From positions 138,695,173 through 138,759,172 of the forward strand of contig CM063502.1 of assembly GCA_032207245.1 (NCBI GenBank): 64,000 nt of DNA. The letters are read 5' to 3'. Positions 1 to 10,830 of the stretch are shown in pieces. Made by a program: the position numbers and the translations under genes. How positions within the stretch are numbered: the first letter of the stretch is position 1; every line of letters begins with the position of its first letter. A model generated the notes under the pieces. The model saw nothing but the letters and a program-made list of their open reading frames with translations. It was not told the DNA's origin and did not search any database. Source of the DNA: Pardosa pseudoannulata. Its lineage: Eukaryota; Arthropoda; Arachnida; Araneae; Lycosidae.

Positions 1-1404
1 ACTCAGATTAGAGTAAAATTCTCGTTAAATAAACCATTTGCTTCTTTTATCCTCATTACGGAATAACATTTATTATTTCTTTCTTTATACTCGCATTAAA
101 TAAATTACTTAGTTTTCCTGATAGAACTTCGATTACACAAAGCTCATCAAGTGGATACATTGATAAGACACACATAGTGTTACATCATCATTTTACTTGG
201 TTTATGACTAGAGAACAATTCTGTTAAAATTTATTTCGTAATTTCGGTTGAAAATATACCCATATTTCTGCAATTTAACAGATAAAGATTTTACTAAATT
301 TATATTAAAAAACATTAAATATTTTTAAATCTTTTTCTATGATACTTTCTCCGTTTTTAACCCTCCGAGTGGAACACAGCTAGAAATAAATTCTCCAAAT
401 TATGCTAATGTCAGTGGCCAAAGAGTTCTATGATTTTTACCTTCACCCTTTGTCAACTAGAATGGAATATGGAAAACCCACCCTCGTTATTGTCCCTTTA
501 CTTCTGGTTACATATAGATATTTAAATAGATATTATAGATTCTTAATTTTTAATACACATAAAGCTTTTCAAGTCTGGAATATTATCCCATAAGAAATAA
601 TGTATTCTAAAAGCACAAATAAAAGTATTCTTTGAGAGATTTATTTATATTTTTTACGAAAGTCATCCAAGATATTTAAGGGTTGCAATTAGAGATACAT
701 CTGTTACCGCAAACGAAATACTTCGAAATAGAGATTTACAAATCCATGAAAATCTATCAGTGTCTTTGTGCCTCAGGTGGTAGGGTTGCATCCCTCAAGA
801 AATGTCAGTGAAAGAGGGGTGCAGTTCCTAAACAATAGACCTGACCCTCCTACTTCATAACTCCATGGGGGAAAGCAGTGGCGAAAATTTACATTACATC
901 CATATTCGGAGCGTTATTGGAGGTCGAAAACTGAAGTCATCATTGGTTTGGCGGAATTGTACGTGCGAACCGCTTAGAGGGTTAAGTATACTAGTTACTA
1001 TCGGGAATCTTAATTGCTTCTCTAATCAACCTTGCAGGTTTTGATTTCATTATACAATCAAATTTTAAATTTTCCTCTGAGGTAACATAAATATATACCA
1101 GAATGACTTATAAAAATATTTTAACATTAAATGATTATCACAATATGCACTGTACTGTTAGTTGCTATCTATAAAATTTGGTTTTTTCCCTTCTACTTCA
1201 TGGCACTATTACTAGTTTTTCTGAAAATCGGTGGAGATATAGAGAAAATGGAGAAAGATCGAGAAAGAGAGAATATAAAAAAATATAAAAAGCTGACGAC
1301 AGGATTATCTTAACTCACTAAAATCATACCGTCAGTATCGGCCCTAACCCCGGATAAACCGTACCATTGTTTAGAGTGGTATATTTTAAGGGTGACATAG
1401 TATC
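1..1404. other. AT-rich intronic DNA with one GC-raised patch
   Basis: No gene is visible. Bases about 775-985 are distinctly richer in G and C than their surroundings and have no open frame of note; they may be a decayed transposon fragment. The two short open frames at 402-593 and 1131-1313 have composition typical of random AT-rich DNA. Confidence 0.6.
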
Positions 1405-2253
1405 ACTAGCATATAGCCCGTCATATGAGGGGATTAGTAAAATTTTTAATTTTCCAGAATTGTAAAGTACCCTATGAGGCGGGTGAAAAAATTGTTTGTT
1501 TTTTGGCTGAGAATTATCTGGTACACGCCCAATAATTTGTTTATCTTCACACTCCTCTAAAGTCCCCCGTTACTGTGAATCCAGTTTAGAATCTCAATGA
1601 ATTCATTTAGTCAAACCGTGTGGTTATGCATAAAAAACAAACACACAAACGAAAAAACATCTTAATTTTCAAAGATATATAACTTAAACGCTAGATATTT
1701 ATTAGTCTGTGAAATAGACTCCTAGACTTTTATGAATAGAATTTGTTGGGAATGGCGGTGATAAAATTTTCATTGCAACGAAAAATAATCGATGATTAAA
1801 TTTTGAAATTATCACATATGTACCTAATCTATTATTTAATCCAAATATAAAAAAAAATTATTTATGTAATATCTAAGTTCAGTGATAAAACGTATGAAAA
1901 TAATGCAGACGATATTTAAATAATTTAAATTAAGAAATGATTAAATGTGATGGTTAAAGGAATGGGTCATAATACTACAAAAAAAAATGTTATTTTACCT
2001 ACTTGTTATGTGATAAATGGATAAATTGAATCGCCTGTTCTTAACTGGGGAAGATAGGGCTCGAAATAATGCCATTAAACGTTCGAAAAGAGGGAAAAGA
2101 ATGGATTCAGAACATTTTAAAGACTTGCTTTGAATTTGTTAACTCTAACTCATCAAGAATCTAATATGGATGCCCTATCTATTCCAGGTACAACAGTTTC
2201 ATAAATTTGAGGACAGATGGACAGATAACTTAGGCTATTATTATACAGGGGAT
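1405..2253 (+). repeat. Dispersed repeat family A, copy 1
   Basis: An 849-bp unit begins ACTAGCATATAGCCCGTCAT and ends TATTATTATACAGGGGAT. Matching copies occur at 29416-30350 and 30575-31445. Shared internal landmarks include the run CCAGAATTGTAAAGTACCCT, AAACAAACACACAAACGAA and TTTTCATTGCAACGAAAAAT. No long reading frame survives. The element class is unclear: no convincing terminal inverted repeats or target duplications were seen. Confidence 0.8.
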
Positions 2254-2959
2254 GAATTTGTAAAATACTACTTTTATCAGGAAAAAACTTTTGTATAAAA
2301 GTATTTTATAAAATATAACCTTTAAAGCTTGAGAGCCTGAGCATAATTGGTTTATGTTATTTTTAATTGAAATACCAAACAGGAATTGTTATTATGGAAA
2401 AAGAGGATCGGTTTTTGCATTTTTGTCCAGGGTGGCAAAACTGTTAAAGTCGGCCCTAATATCATTAAAAAGACTTGACCTCTTAAAAAACTAGGCAAAC
2501 GTATAAACTGTACTAGAAATATGAAATTAATAATTTACGACTGAATTTTTAATCAATTCTGTGTACCCGTATGGGTATATATGGTGAAAGGAAATTTAAT
2601 TTGTTCTAATCCATCTTCTGAAAGTAACAAAACATGCACAGCTGAATCTCTGGTGCATTTATCTACTAAATTCCATATGTAAGATCATGACAAAAGTATT
2701 AGCTTTAGAACAAAACGAATTAATTTTCCTGTTTTTAAAGTCAAAACCTTCCTTTTACGTACATAATTTACAAGTTGCTTGTTTGTCACGCTATTTTAAA
2801 TGTATTCACCTGTCATTTTTCAAAAGTTCTATGTCATCTTGAAAGTTATAATTCATGTATAACTTATATTTATAATTTGCGTGTTTGTTGTCTATGTAAG
2901 AACGTGTATGTATGTATATGTGTATATGCATGTTTTTATGTATGTACTTTTAAATATTT
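2254..2959. other. AT-rich intronic DNA, nothing recognised
   Basis: No repeat unit, RNA gene or exon was recognised. A short TGTATGTATATGTGT-type run near 2905-2945 is simple sequence. Confidence 0.6.
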
Positions 2960-4920
2960 ATTACTACAATAAAGAGGCAGAAAAATTTGCAGAATTTTGG
3001 GCAGTTCGACAAAATTGTACTAATAAGGAAGGATTCTGGATCAAATTTACTCAAAATGTTGTACAAGATACATTTTCTTGACCGATAGATGTGAGAAATT
3101 CTTTTATATAGTATTGAGGTTTGCTTTTCAATAAAAATAAATGAACAACTTTTATACTCTGTTTAGAAAATTATTTGCCTTGTAGTATTTTAGGCATGGT
3201 AGATTGGAAATGGATTATCAAACAAATAGTGTAAATGGCACAAAAAACAAAGTAAGATAAACAAGATCATAAACAATAAAGAAACCTATCCTTTTGTTTA
3301 AACTGCTAAGAAAGGAGGAGTGGAAGTTTAGTTTGAATGGAAAAATCAGACACGTGGAAAAACTGGTAGATGGGAAGAAGAAAAAAATTTTTTAAAAAAA
3401 AGGGACAATTCGACAACGGCTTACTATTTTGGAATAATTTGTTTGAATAAATATTTACTCAAAATATTTCTTCCTTTCTGGTGAATTAACTATTCAATCT
3501 AGTACAGAGATATTCCTTTCACGGCAAAGAAAGGAACAATTCTCAATCACAGTATTTCAAAAACATTTTAGCTTGGCCAGATTAGAAATCGAAAATCAAA
3601 TGGAAAGTAAAAGTAGCAAAGAAAAAAAAAGTCTGACAAACAAGAGCATTGTCAACTCTATCTTCTTCATTTAAAGTGCAGCTAAGAAAGGTGGTAAGGG
3701 GGGGGAGATTTAGTAGAAAAAAATCAGTCAAGAATGGAAAAACAGTTATATGTAACAAAGGAGATTAATTTGAAAAACTTTGGGCTATTCCATAAATCTG
3801 TAGTAAGAGAGGAAATCTTTTTTTAAAAAATAAATTTTATTCAAAAATTATTCATGATGCATCTTATTCCATCAATGTCAAATTATTCCATCAGTGACAA
3901 ATTATTCCATCTAGCAAAGAAATTTTCCTTTCAAGGCAGATAAAGAAGCAATTTCATACATGACGATATTACGACGACGAATTGTATAACAAAGTTTTCA
4001 GCGTTAAAAGAATTTCAATTGGGATAGATTAGAAATCAGAAGTAAAAGTGGTAATGAAAAACAGAGTTCAATAAGCAAAAGCACTATTTATCTAACCTTT
4101 CCCGTGCAAAGTGCAAGGTAGAAAATGGGGAGAAGGAAGTGTTTTTGAATGGAAAAATTGCTGCATATATCGGAGAGAAAAATATGAAAATATATAGATA
4201 TAGCCAGTACTAATAAGAAATAATTTTTTAAATAAATTTTTCTCAAACATCTATTTTTTGACTTTTGGATGTAACAAATTATCTATACAGCACAGAGATT
4301 ATAAACATCCCGGCAAATAAAAGATCGAATTTAAATTAAAGTTGTTCACTTGAAATGCATTTTAGCTATGGCAACTTAGAATTTGGAAATCAGAAGGGAA
4401 ATAAAAGTGGGAAAAATAAGAAGCAAAAGTTCAAACAAGAGAAATATCAGCTTTATTCCCCCCCGTTTAATCTGCTAAGCAAGGTGGGAAAGACGGAGGA
4501 GGGAAGGAATAAAACGGACGAACGGAAAGATTGCTCTATGCAACGAAAGAGAAAAATAATTTAAAATATTTCGACAATTCACCAAGGTGTACTAATAAAG
4601 AAAAATAATTTTTAAATAAATTTTACCCAAAAATTGTCTTCTTGACTGACAGAAAAGGCAAATAAATCTAGTACCGAGATTTTATTTTGACAGCAAATAA
4701 AGAGGCAATTTTTACACACTCCTTTGCGAAGTTCTCGGCTTTAACTGTGGCAGATTAGAAATCGAAAGTCGAATAGGCAGTAAAAGTAGCAAATAAAAAA
4801 AAAAACCCTAAGTCCTACAAACAAGAGAATTATAAACCCTATCCTCCCCATTTAAACTGCTAAGCACAAAATGAGAAGAGAAGAACGGGGGGGGGGGGAT
4901 GTTTAGAGTTTGAGTGGAAA
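2960..4920. repeat. Degenerate tandem array, about 390-bp unit, 5 copies
   Basis: The same order of words recurs five times: an AACTGCTAAGAAAGG-like word (near 3302, 3676, 4117, 4471 and 4855), then ATGGAAAAATCAG, then TTCGACAA and ACTAATAAG, then AATAAATTTTACTCAAAA, then TAGATTAGAAATCG and GTAAAAGTAGCAAA. Copies have diverged with many small indels. GC-only homopolymers (G7-G10) lie at matching positions in copies 2 and 5. No coding potential was seen. Confidence 0.75.
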
Positions 4921-4929
4921 AATCAGACG

Positions 4930-5110
4930 AATGGAAGAATTGCGTGTCCTGGTTCGGGGGCCAGCCTCTTTGACACAAGAGGCCTGCTCTCTGAACACTT
5001 GATGAGTGGGACCGGTAATTAGCTGGAAAGAATCGTTCGCTCGGAACGATACAATACGGGGAGGCTCCACTCATCACACTCCGCTAATTGTAGGACTCGA
5101 ATATGCCATT
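4930..5110. other. GC-raised patch, unidentified
   Basis: This block is much richer in G and C than its flanks and directly follows the last unit of the 390-bp array. It contains the interrupted inverted repeat GCCTCTTTGACACAAGAGGC (4973-4992). On the minus strand a frame of 89 codons crosses it but has no recognisable domain. It could be a transposon end. Confidence 0.35.
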
Positions 5111-6180
5111 AGCTTCGATTTTTTGGGCGGGCCAATTTTTTGTACTTCATAATTTATCTGTTTTTATTTAATTTATCTATCAATCTGTCAAATTAACGGG
5201 AATAATATTTTTAATGAAACTATAAACTTTTTTTTAAAATTTAAACTTTAAAACAATGTTATTTTTACAAGTTTATTTAGTCAATTCATTAATAACATAC
5301 AAATATTAGAGTCAGTGGTAGATGAAGTCCTTTGCCCTGACTTTTCGAGGTCTACGAAACCTAAACTTTAAATATTTTCTGATGCAATTCCACGTGCGTA
5401 CACGTTTTCAATCTGAAATAGAACCTAATAGTATATTTATATTTGCTTATATCCATTAACAACCAAATCCCAAGTACAACGACAAGCAATACCATGGGTC
5501 AAACACGAATAATACACAGGTAACACTGCGAAAAATATGTAGTAAATGATTAGTATAAAACTAGACAATTTCAAACGCTTTGGGAAAACGTCACATTTTC
5601 TTGCATGAAAAGAGTAAAAAATTACATGCGTGTTGAAATCTGAAGTGGGATAAAACTATAAATTTTTTTTTACTTCTCAAACGTGCCATTAGCTTCTATC
5701 TTGGGATACATTTTTTACCTTTTTATGTCAGCCTCTGCCTTTTTTAAAAGTAACTTTAGTTATCAATCAGTCAAATTATCAAGTAAAAACATGTTTTTAA
5801 GTAAAACTGCAATCTGTAATAATACTTTATTATTTGAATTTATATAGGGCAAAGTTGATTTCATATGTTTATTTAATTTGGTCGTTAATATAAGTAAGTA
5901 ATGTTTAAAATCTGTTATCATATTTAAGACCAAGTAAATGAGGGTCTAAGAAAATAAATTACATTAAACAGATGTATGCATGTGTTGAAATCTGACGTTA
6001 TGTAAGACTATGGTTTTTATTTCTTTTGTGCTTAACCACAGCAAAAAATTGGTCTAAAATTTTATTGATTGAATGATTTGTCAGATTGCTTTGAAAAAAA
6101 ATATGCTGTATAAGGTCCTTACATTTCTAATGGAATTTTCATGTGGGTTTTATTTTGTGTACAATTCAGGTTCATTATTT
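5105..6180. repeat. Degenerate tandem duplication, 2-3 copies
   Basis: The phrase TGCCATTAGCTTC recurs at about 5104 and 5686, followed in both by ATC(A/T)ATC(T/A)GTCAAATTA, a TTTTTAA(T/G)..AAACT segment and TTTATTTA(G/A)T. A third, weaker copy starts near 6040 (GATTTGTCAGATTGC). Unit lengths are unequal (about 580 and 370 bp). Confidence 0.55.
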
Positions 6181-8329
6181 CTTGTGAACCCTACAAAATA
6201 ATTATTAAACGAAATAAAATATTTAATGAAAAGAAAAATTTGTTTTACAAATAATTGCCTTTTAAACAATAAATGGGATACATTTATAAATTTGCTATAT
6301 TTGTTATATATTTTAAAATTCTAGACATTTAAAGACTAAGGGGAAAAACTAATCAGTTTTGAAGTACGTTGGTTGTAAATGTGAGACATCATTTCTCAAG
6401 CATTAATTTTAGTAGGCTTCCACTTTGTTCATAACATTTACTAGCTTAAGTTTCGTGCATTGCAAAATTGAGCTAATGCATGCTGCCGTATTCATACATT
6501 TAAAGAATATAACATGATAATTATATACCAAGTTCAAATAACAAAAAATTAGAAACAATATTATCTGGTCAATTTAGAATGCGACAATTTTTAGAAAATT
6601 CTTCTAATGAAATCAAATAATAGGATTATCAAAAACATAAACAAGTCACAAATCTGCTGTAAAAACGATAATCTGCTAGTGCAAACTCGAGAAACAATTA
6701 GACACAAATGTACTCGTTGAAGGGGAAAATTCAGGGTTCCCTACTATAGGTACATCCTAATACATACATTTTATTATTATGTTATTACTGCATGAAAGGA
6801 AAATTTAGTTTTTTTCTTATACTTTCACCTTGTTATTCTCCTAAACATGTTAACTATGTTAAACCTCATACTTATGAAAATCTTTGCATGCAAACCTTAA
6901 GACCTTTCAGTATAAAAATAAAGAAAAAGATTAGCTAACAGCGAAGTTAAAGAAGCTAAAAGCATCATAAAAGACTACGCTTTGTCTATTTTTAATAAAA
7001 TCATTTTCGATAGTATTTTTATTTTTATTATTGCTTTTATTAATGATGACACGGAAAATAAGGTTTTACTATGAGTTATGGTTGAAAGATTCGAAAGTCC
7101 AGATTGATAATTTTAATTTGAACTGAATGTTAAACTTTTCTCTCTGAAGATTATAAAATTTATACACACACACTCATTAACATATATGTATATAAATACA
7201 CGAGTTTTACAGAATATACGTGTGTAAGAGGACAATTAGAATCTAACTAAATATTTTTTTTAAATAAATCTAATGCAAATGGATAAAGTATTATACACCA
7301 TTTTACTTTATAAGTTATTTTAAGTGGAAAATTTTGCAATGTTTTTCCACCTTAATTTCATTTTTTTTTACCACAGGTATGGTCTAAAGCATGTCTGCAT
7401 CCGGCTTATTAAATTTTTATTTCCATACCAAAATTGAAAATGGGATTTTTCTACTTAACGTTTCAGTTATTGTTGTAAATGCGTCAGTAACTATTATAAA
7501 AGTTTCAGTAATTATTATAATGGAAAAATACACAAGTTAGGGAAAGATATACGATGAGTATTTTCTTAAATGAAACAAAAATAGCTGCAGCTTCCTTTTG
7601 TAATTTTATTTCTCACAATTTCAAAAATATTCTAACATTCTCTCACGAATATTTCTTGCCGTTACTGGGATTAATTAGAATAAAAACCTGTTTCAGGAAT
7701 TCTTAATTTTATCTAGAAGAGAAAAATAACAATTAAACTTTACTACTTTACTTTCCTTATTTTTTTTCTTTGAGAACAGCATTTTAATTACATGCTATTA
7801 ACTTATAAATGCCTTATGCAAAAAGGCAGAATTTCAAAACATAACGGGTTGCATTTGGCTGTATTTAAGTAATTCTATTATGCAACAGAAGTGACTATTA
7901 ACTGGTATGCATCTAATATTTTGGGCTCATTAGGATCTTTGATAAAAAAAAAGTTAATATATTTCTTTAAAATAATGAAATTTTATATAAAATATAAAAT
8001 TATCTGGCTTTAAAAAAATATATGCCATGTACTAAATACACACCCTCGCGTGTGTACATATTTATATAAGAATAGAGAATGCTTCTGTCATTAGGAGCAG
8101 TCTTCAAAAACATCAAGAAAAATAATTCTTTTTGAAAGGAGAAAATAATGCTGTCATGTTAGCAACAATTTTGCTTTTCTTTAATTCTGATGATGCAAAT
8201 GAACTTCCCTACTATTTTCAGTGCAATTTATCGCTACAATTTCTATAATCTCCCTTTTAAAGTATTATCCCACCTTGCAACAAATACCAAGCAAACTGAG
8301 CTAGGCATTAACCAACTGCCGTGATAAAC
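6181..8329. other. AT-rich intronic DNA, nothing recognised
   Basis: No exon, RNA gene or repeat family was recognised. Short (AC)n and TATATGTATATA runs lie near 7165-7195 and 8038-8060. Confidence 0.6.
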
Positions 8330-8680
8330 CAGCTCGGTAGCAGATCTACAAGGTGGTGGGCCCCTCTGAACTACAGGGGGTCCCTTTAATGATGGGACCT
8401 CCACAACTGGGTGGTCCCAAACATTTCTTGTCACATCAGATTCGACTGTGGTCCCTCTCTTCATATTCGTCAAGTGACGTCAACACTAGGCAAGAAGAAA
8501 AAGTTACATCAGAAAGATATACTTTTTTATTGATGTTGTTCTTGCTAAGTGACGTCCCACTCTTGTGGGGAGAAGTACATATAAAATCCGCTTGAGACAA
8601 GGTTTATTGTAGTATAGTCAATCAAGAGGCTTCTCGAGTGATCGATTTTATTATAGAACGTGCTGAAGGAAATGATTCAT
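8330..8680 (+). promoter_or_regulatory. Promoter-like or solo-LTR-like block
   Basis: A GC-raised island in the intron. Two CRE-type words occur in it: GTGACGTCAAC at about 8474 and GTGACGTCCC at about 8550. A TATA-like ACATATAAAATCC follows near 8577, 30-60 bp before a CAATCAAGAGGCTTCTCGAG segment. The arrangement resembles a class II promoter or the U3/R part of an LTR. No matching second LTR, TG...CA ends or target duplication could be fixed. The 80-codon frame at 8353-8595 is not recognised. Confidence 0.3.
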
Positions 8681-9446
8681 AGACTAAATATATATTATTT
8701 AAGTTCGAATTTAAACGCGTGAATGTTTCTTTTTTACATTTTCTTTTATTTTTAAAGCGATGTTTTTCGTTCCATAGGCAATGCTGTGTTTTGCAAAATT
8801 ATTTACACTTTTAGGATAAATTTTGTAATAAATTTCACACTTAACACCTAGTAAAATTAAACTTTTTAATTAAAAAAATTACTTTAAAAATCAGTTAAAG
8901 GACTGTTTTAACCTAGTGAGAGATGTTAACACCTTGGCTAGGTGTGTTATAAAATAACTAAAATATAAAATTAATTATAAAATCTATAAGCAATTGAATA
9001 AATGAATAATCAACTTTTAATAACATACATATTGTATAGGATCGTTTAACAGAATATTTTTTATTTAGTACTTTGCGTTTAAAGTTTTGTTAATTCTTTA
9101 GTAAGAATTTTCAAATCATGTTTCATCATAATTCTAAATTTTTAATTTAGATGAAAAAAAATTTTAAAATGTAAGTCAAAACTATAACCAAGAAACAGAA
9201 AGATTGATATTTTATTTTCTTAAAGGATAATTAGAGGGAATAAAGAGATTGAAAGATGCTTTCTGAGTAATACCTAAAATCCACTGATATTTTGAAAAAG
9301 GCTCAAAAGTTATTACCTTCATATGTTTACTGTTATTTATTAAATGGTATTTAGCGTTTTTGTGTCTTAAATATACAATGGAACAATTATTAAAAAGAAT
9401 AAACACATAAAATCATTAAAGAAAAGTGTTAAAAGTTTTCATAAAT
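8681..9446. other. AT-rich intronic DNA next to the aristaless donor
   Basis: No second homeodomain exon or repeat was recognised here. The direct word CCTAGTGAGAGATG / CACCTTGGCTAGG near 8913-8942 is the only GC-raised sequence. Confidence 0.6.
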
Positions 9447-9450
9447 ACCT
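9447..9450 (-). other. Splice donor splitting the homeodomain at residue 31
   Basis: Read on the minus strand the exon ends ACG AG and the intron starts GTATTTAT. The Arg codon at homeodomain position 31 is split after its second base. Without splicing the frame would hit a stop three codons later, and the homeodomain sequence diverges exactly here, which fixes the boundary. From memory human ARX also splits this codon (exon 2 / exon 3), so the intron looks ancestral. Confidence 0.85.
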
Positions 9451-10019
9451 CGTAAAAACATCCGGATAGTGAGTTCGGGCAAAAGCTTTTTCTAATTCTT
9501 CGAGTTGGTAACTGGTGAAAGTTGTGCGATATCGTCTTTGTTTTCGTTTTGGGAAATCGTCCCCTTCCATCATGGATTCTCCAGCAGTAGGACACTTATT
9601 GTTATCGCCATCCTCATCAGCTACGCTGATATTTTCATCTGCACTGTCCCCATCATCATTTGTAGCTGTGACAGACAAATCTTCTGCAACAGCTTCTTGT
9701 TGACGAGCTTTTAGCTGTTCGGGGCTGGAGGCTGGTCTTGGAGATTTATCTCCGACAAGACGCATAACAGAGAGTTTGTGATGATGAATAAGCTGTTGAT
9801 GCTGATGCCGCTGTTGTTCTTTCTGTTGGTCCATGAGATTAAGGGTGCGGGCAGCTTCGCTTATGCACTCCTGACGTTCGATCTTGTCCGATATGCCCAT
9901 ATTATTAATGTGAGAGTTGGGTCGGTGGTCGGTCAGATCCCGCACGATGCCACCTTCCGTGGACTGAAGTGGGCCTCCGAGAACAGACAACGTGGAGCAC
10001 AAGTGGGTTGGACGGGGAA
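9449..10019 (-). CDS. al: aristaless/Arx-type paired-like homeobox gene, internal exon (partial)
   Basis: This exon encodes the N-terminal part of a paired-like homeodomain transcription factor, a nuclear DNA-binding protein that in arthropods patterns appendage tips and parts of the head. Seen: an open frame from an acceptor (pyrimidine tract then CAG at 10020-10022) to a donor (AG|GTATTT, GT at 9448-9447). The likely start ATG is at 9900-9898, with A at -3 and G at +4; from it the exon gives 150 residues plus two bases. Residues 25-41 are Q/H-rich, 82-99 are acidic, and PKRK precedes the homeodomain, which starts at residue 121 (base 9540) with [20 protein letters not shown] and continues through THYPDVFT. 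From memory, Drosophila aristaless also begins MGIS and has nearly the same helix I; vertebrate ARX is close. The exon stops inside codon 31 of the homeodomain, so helices II-III and any OAR motif lie elsewhere. The frame stays open upstream of 9900 to the acceptor, so an earlier start is possible. Alternatives: Arx-like paralogue or a second aristaless copy. Confidence 0.93.
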
Positions 10020-10040
10020 CTGAAAGAAACGGAAACCAAT
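10020..10040 (-). other. Splice acceptor of the aristaless exon
   Basis: On the minus strand a pyrimidine-rich run ends in CAG, and the exon begins TTCCCCG at 10019. The exon then enters with two bases of a split codon (phase 1 junction). The frame is open from this point through the MGIS methionine, so upstream residues could be coding or 5' UTR. An unspliced continuation upstream cannot be excluded. Confidence 0.65.
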
Positions 10041-10693
10041 AATGTCATTGTAAGTAATCAAATTGCAGGAAATTAATTTAATTATAAAATCGGCTTCATA
10101 TCCTGAGCTGAATCCTGTCAATTATCATATCAATACGACATGTTGCAATCATCATAAAGTCACAAACATATCTGGTATTGTCATCCAACCAGTTTCCGAA
10201 TCTTCCTTCTATAGAATTAAATAGAAGTTGGCTAGGTACGAGAAAATATTGTTAAAACACACTGACAGTTTTTAAGAATAGCACAACGATGGCAATACTT
10301 TTGCAATATCACCGAAAAATATTTCAATGCCGAACCTTGATTCTTTCAATACGTTTTTTCTTCGTATGTTATATATAGCCAACTTTTTCAATTGTGCACT
10401 GTAGTTTACTATTATCGTCTTTAAAAGGGTATCATTACTAACGATTTAGTCGTGGCATTGAAAGAAAATCTCATTTCTGGAGCTTCGTACTGAGAAGAGT
10501 ATCTTAAATACCTCAAAACAAAAGCATAACATAGCAATGTATAAAAGGACTTATGAATGACTTAAGTTTATGGCAGAGTACAGCTTAAAATGTCTTCGCC
10601 TTGTTATGAAAGGTATATGAAGAAGCTTGGAATTGTTAATTCGTAAAAAGAATAATGTTACATGCACAATTGCAACTTCTTTTGTCCACATAC

Positions 10694-10830
10694 CTGGGGT
10701 CACTGACTGACCAATGTTTGTTAGACAGTCCAGAATACTGTGAGACTGAGTAATCAAAGAATTCGCCCATGTGAATCCAATCAGTCTATCAATCAATTCG
10801 AACAAGAAGACGCAGACAATTGAAAGTGGG
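10694..10830 (-). other. Candidate upstream exon of the aristaless gene (5' UTR or coding)
   Basis: On the minus strand a near-consensus donor CAG|GTATGT occurs with GT at 10693-10692, 674 bp upstream of the acceptor at 10020. The open frame before it (from about 10830) ends after one base of a codon, which fits the two-base entry of the next exon. The frame includes HSILDCLT, which only weakly resembles the octapeptide (HSIDGILG-like) of paired-class proteins. No ATG opens this frame, and a TCAGTC initiator-like hexamer lies near 10745. A chance donor with a one-in-three phase match is a real alternative. Confidence 0.25.

Larger units (their letters stand above)
1..9448 (-). other. Probable intron 3' of the aristaless exon
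   Basis: This stretch follows the donor at 9448. I looked on the minus strand for codons of the missing homeodomain half (EELAM...TEARIQVWFQNRRAKW) and did not find them, so the intron probably runs off the left edge and exceeds 9.4 kb. It contains repeats and otherwise plain AT-rich DNA. A short 46-bp exon is easy to miss by eye. Confidence 0.6.

Noticed and set aside
402..593. Short frames in AT-rich DNA (also 1131-1313, 2775-3081, 4355-4564, 36591-36776, 52479-52972, 58835-59026, 62354-62554)
   Set aside because: Their length and Phe/Tyr/Lys/Ile-rich composition are what random AT-rich DNA yields; some lie within repeats.
9505..10023. Plus-strand and alternative minus-strand frames over the aristaless exon
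   Set aside because: They are antisense or out-of-frame shadows; only the minus frame encodes the homeodomain.
10720..10750. True octapeptide (HSILDCLT) of the aristaless protein
   Set aside because: Only about half of the positions agree with known octapeptides and no start codon is in frame; kept only as a low-confidence note.
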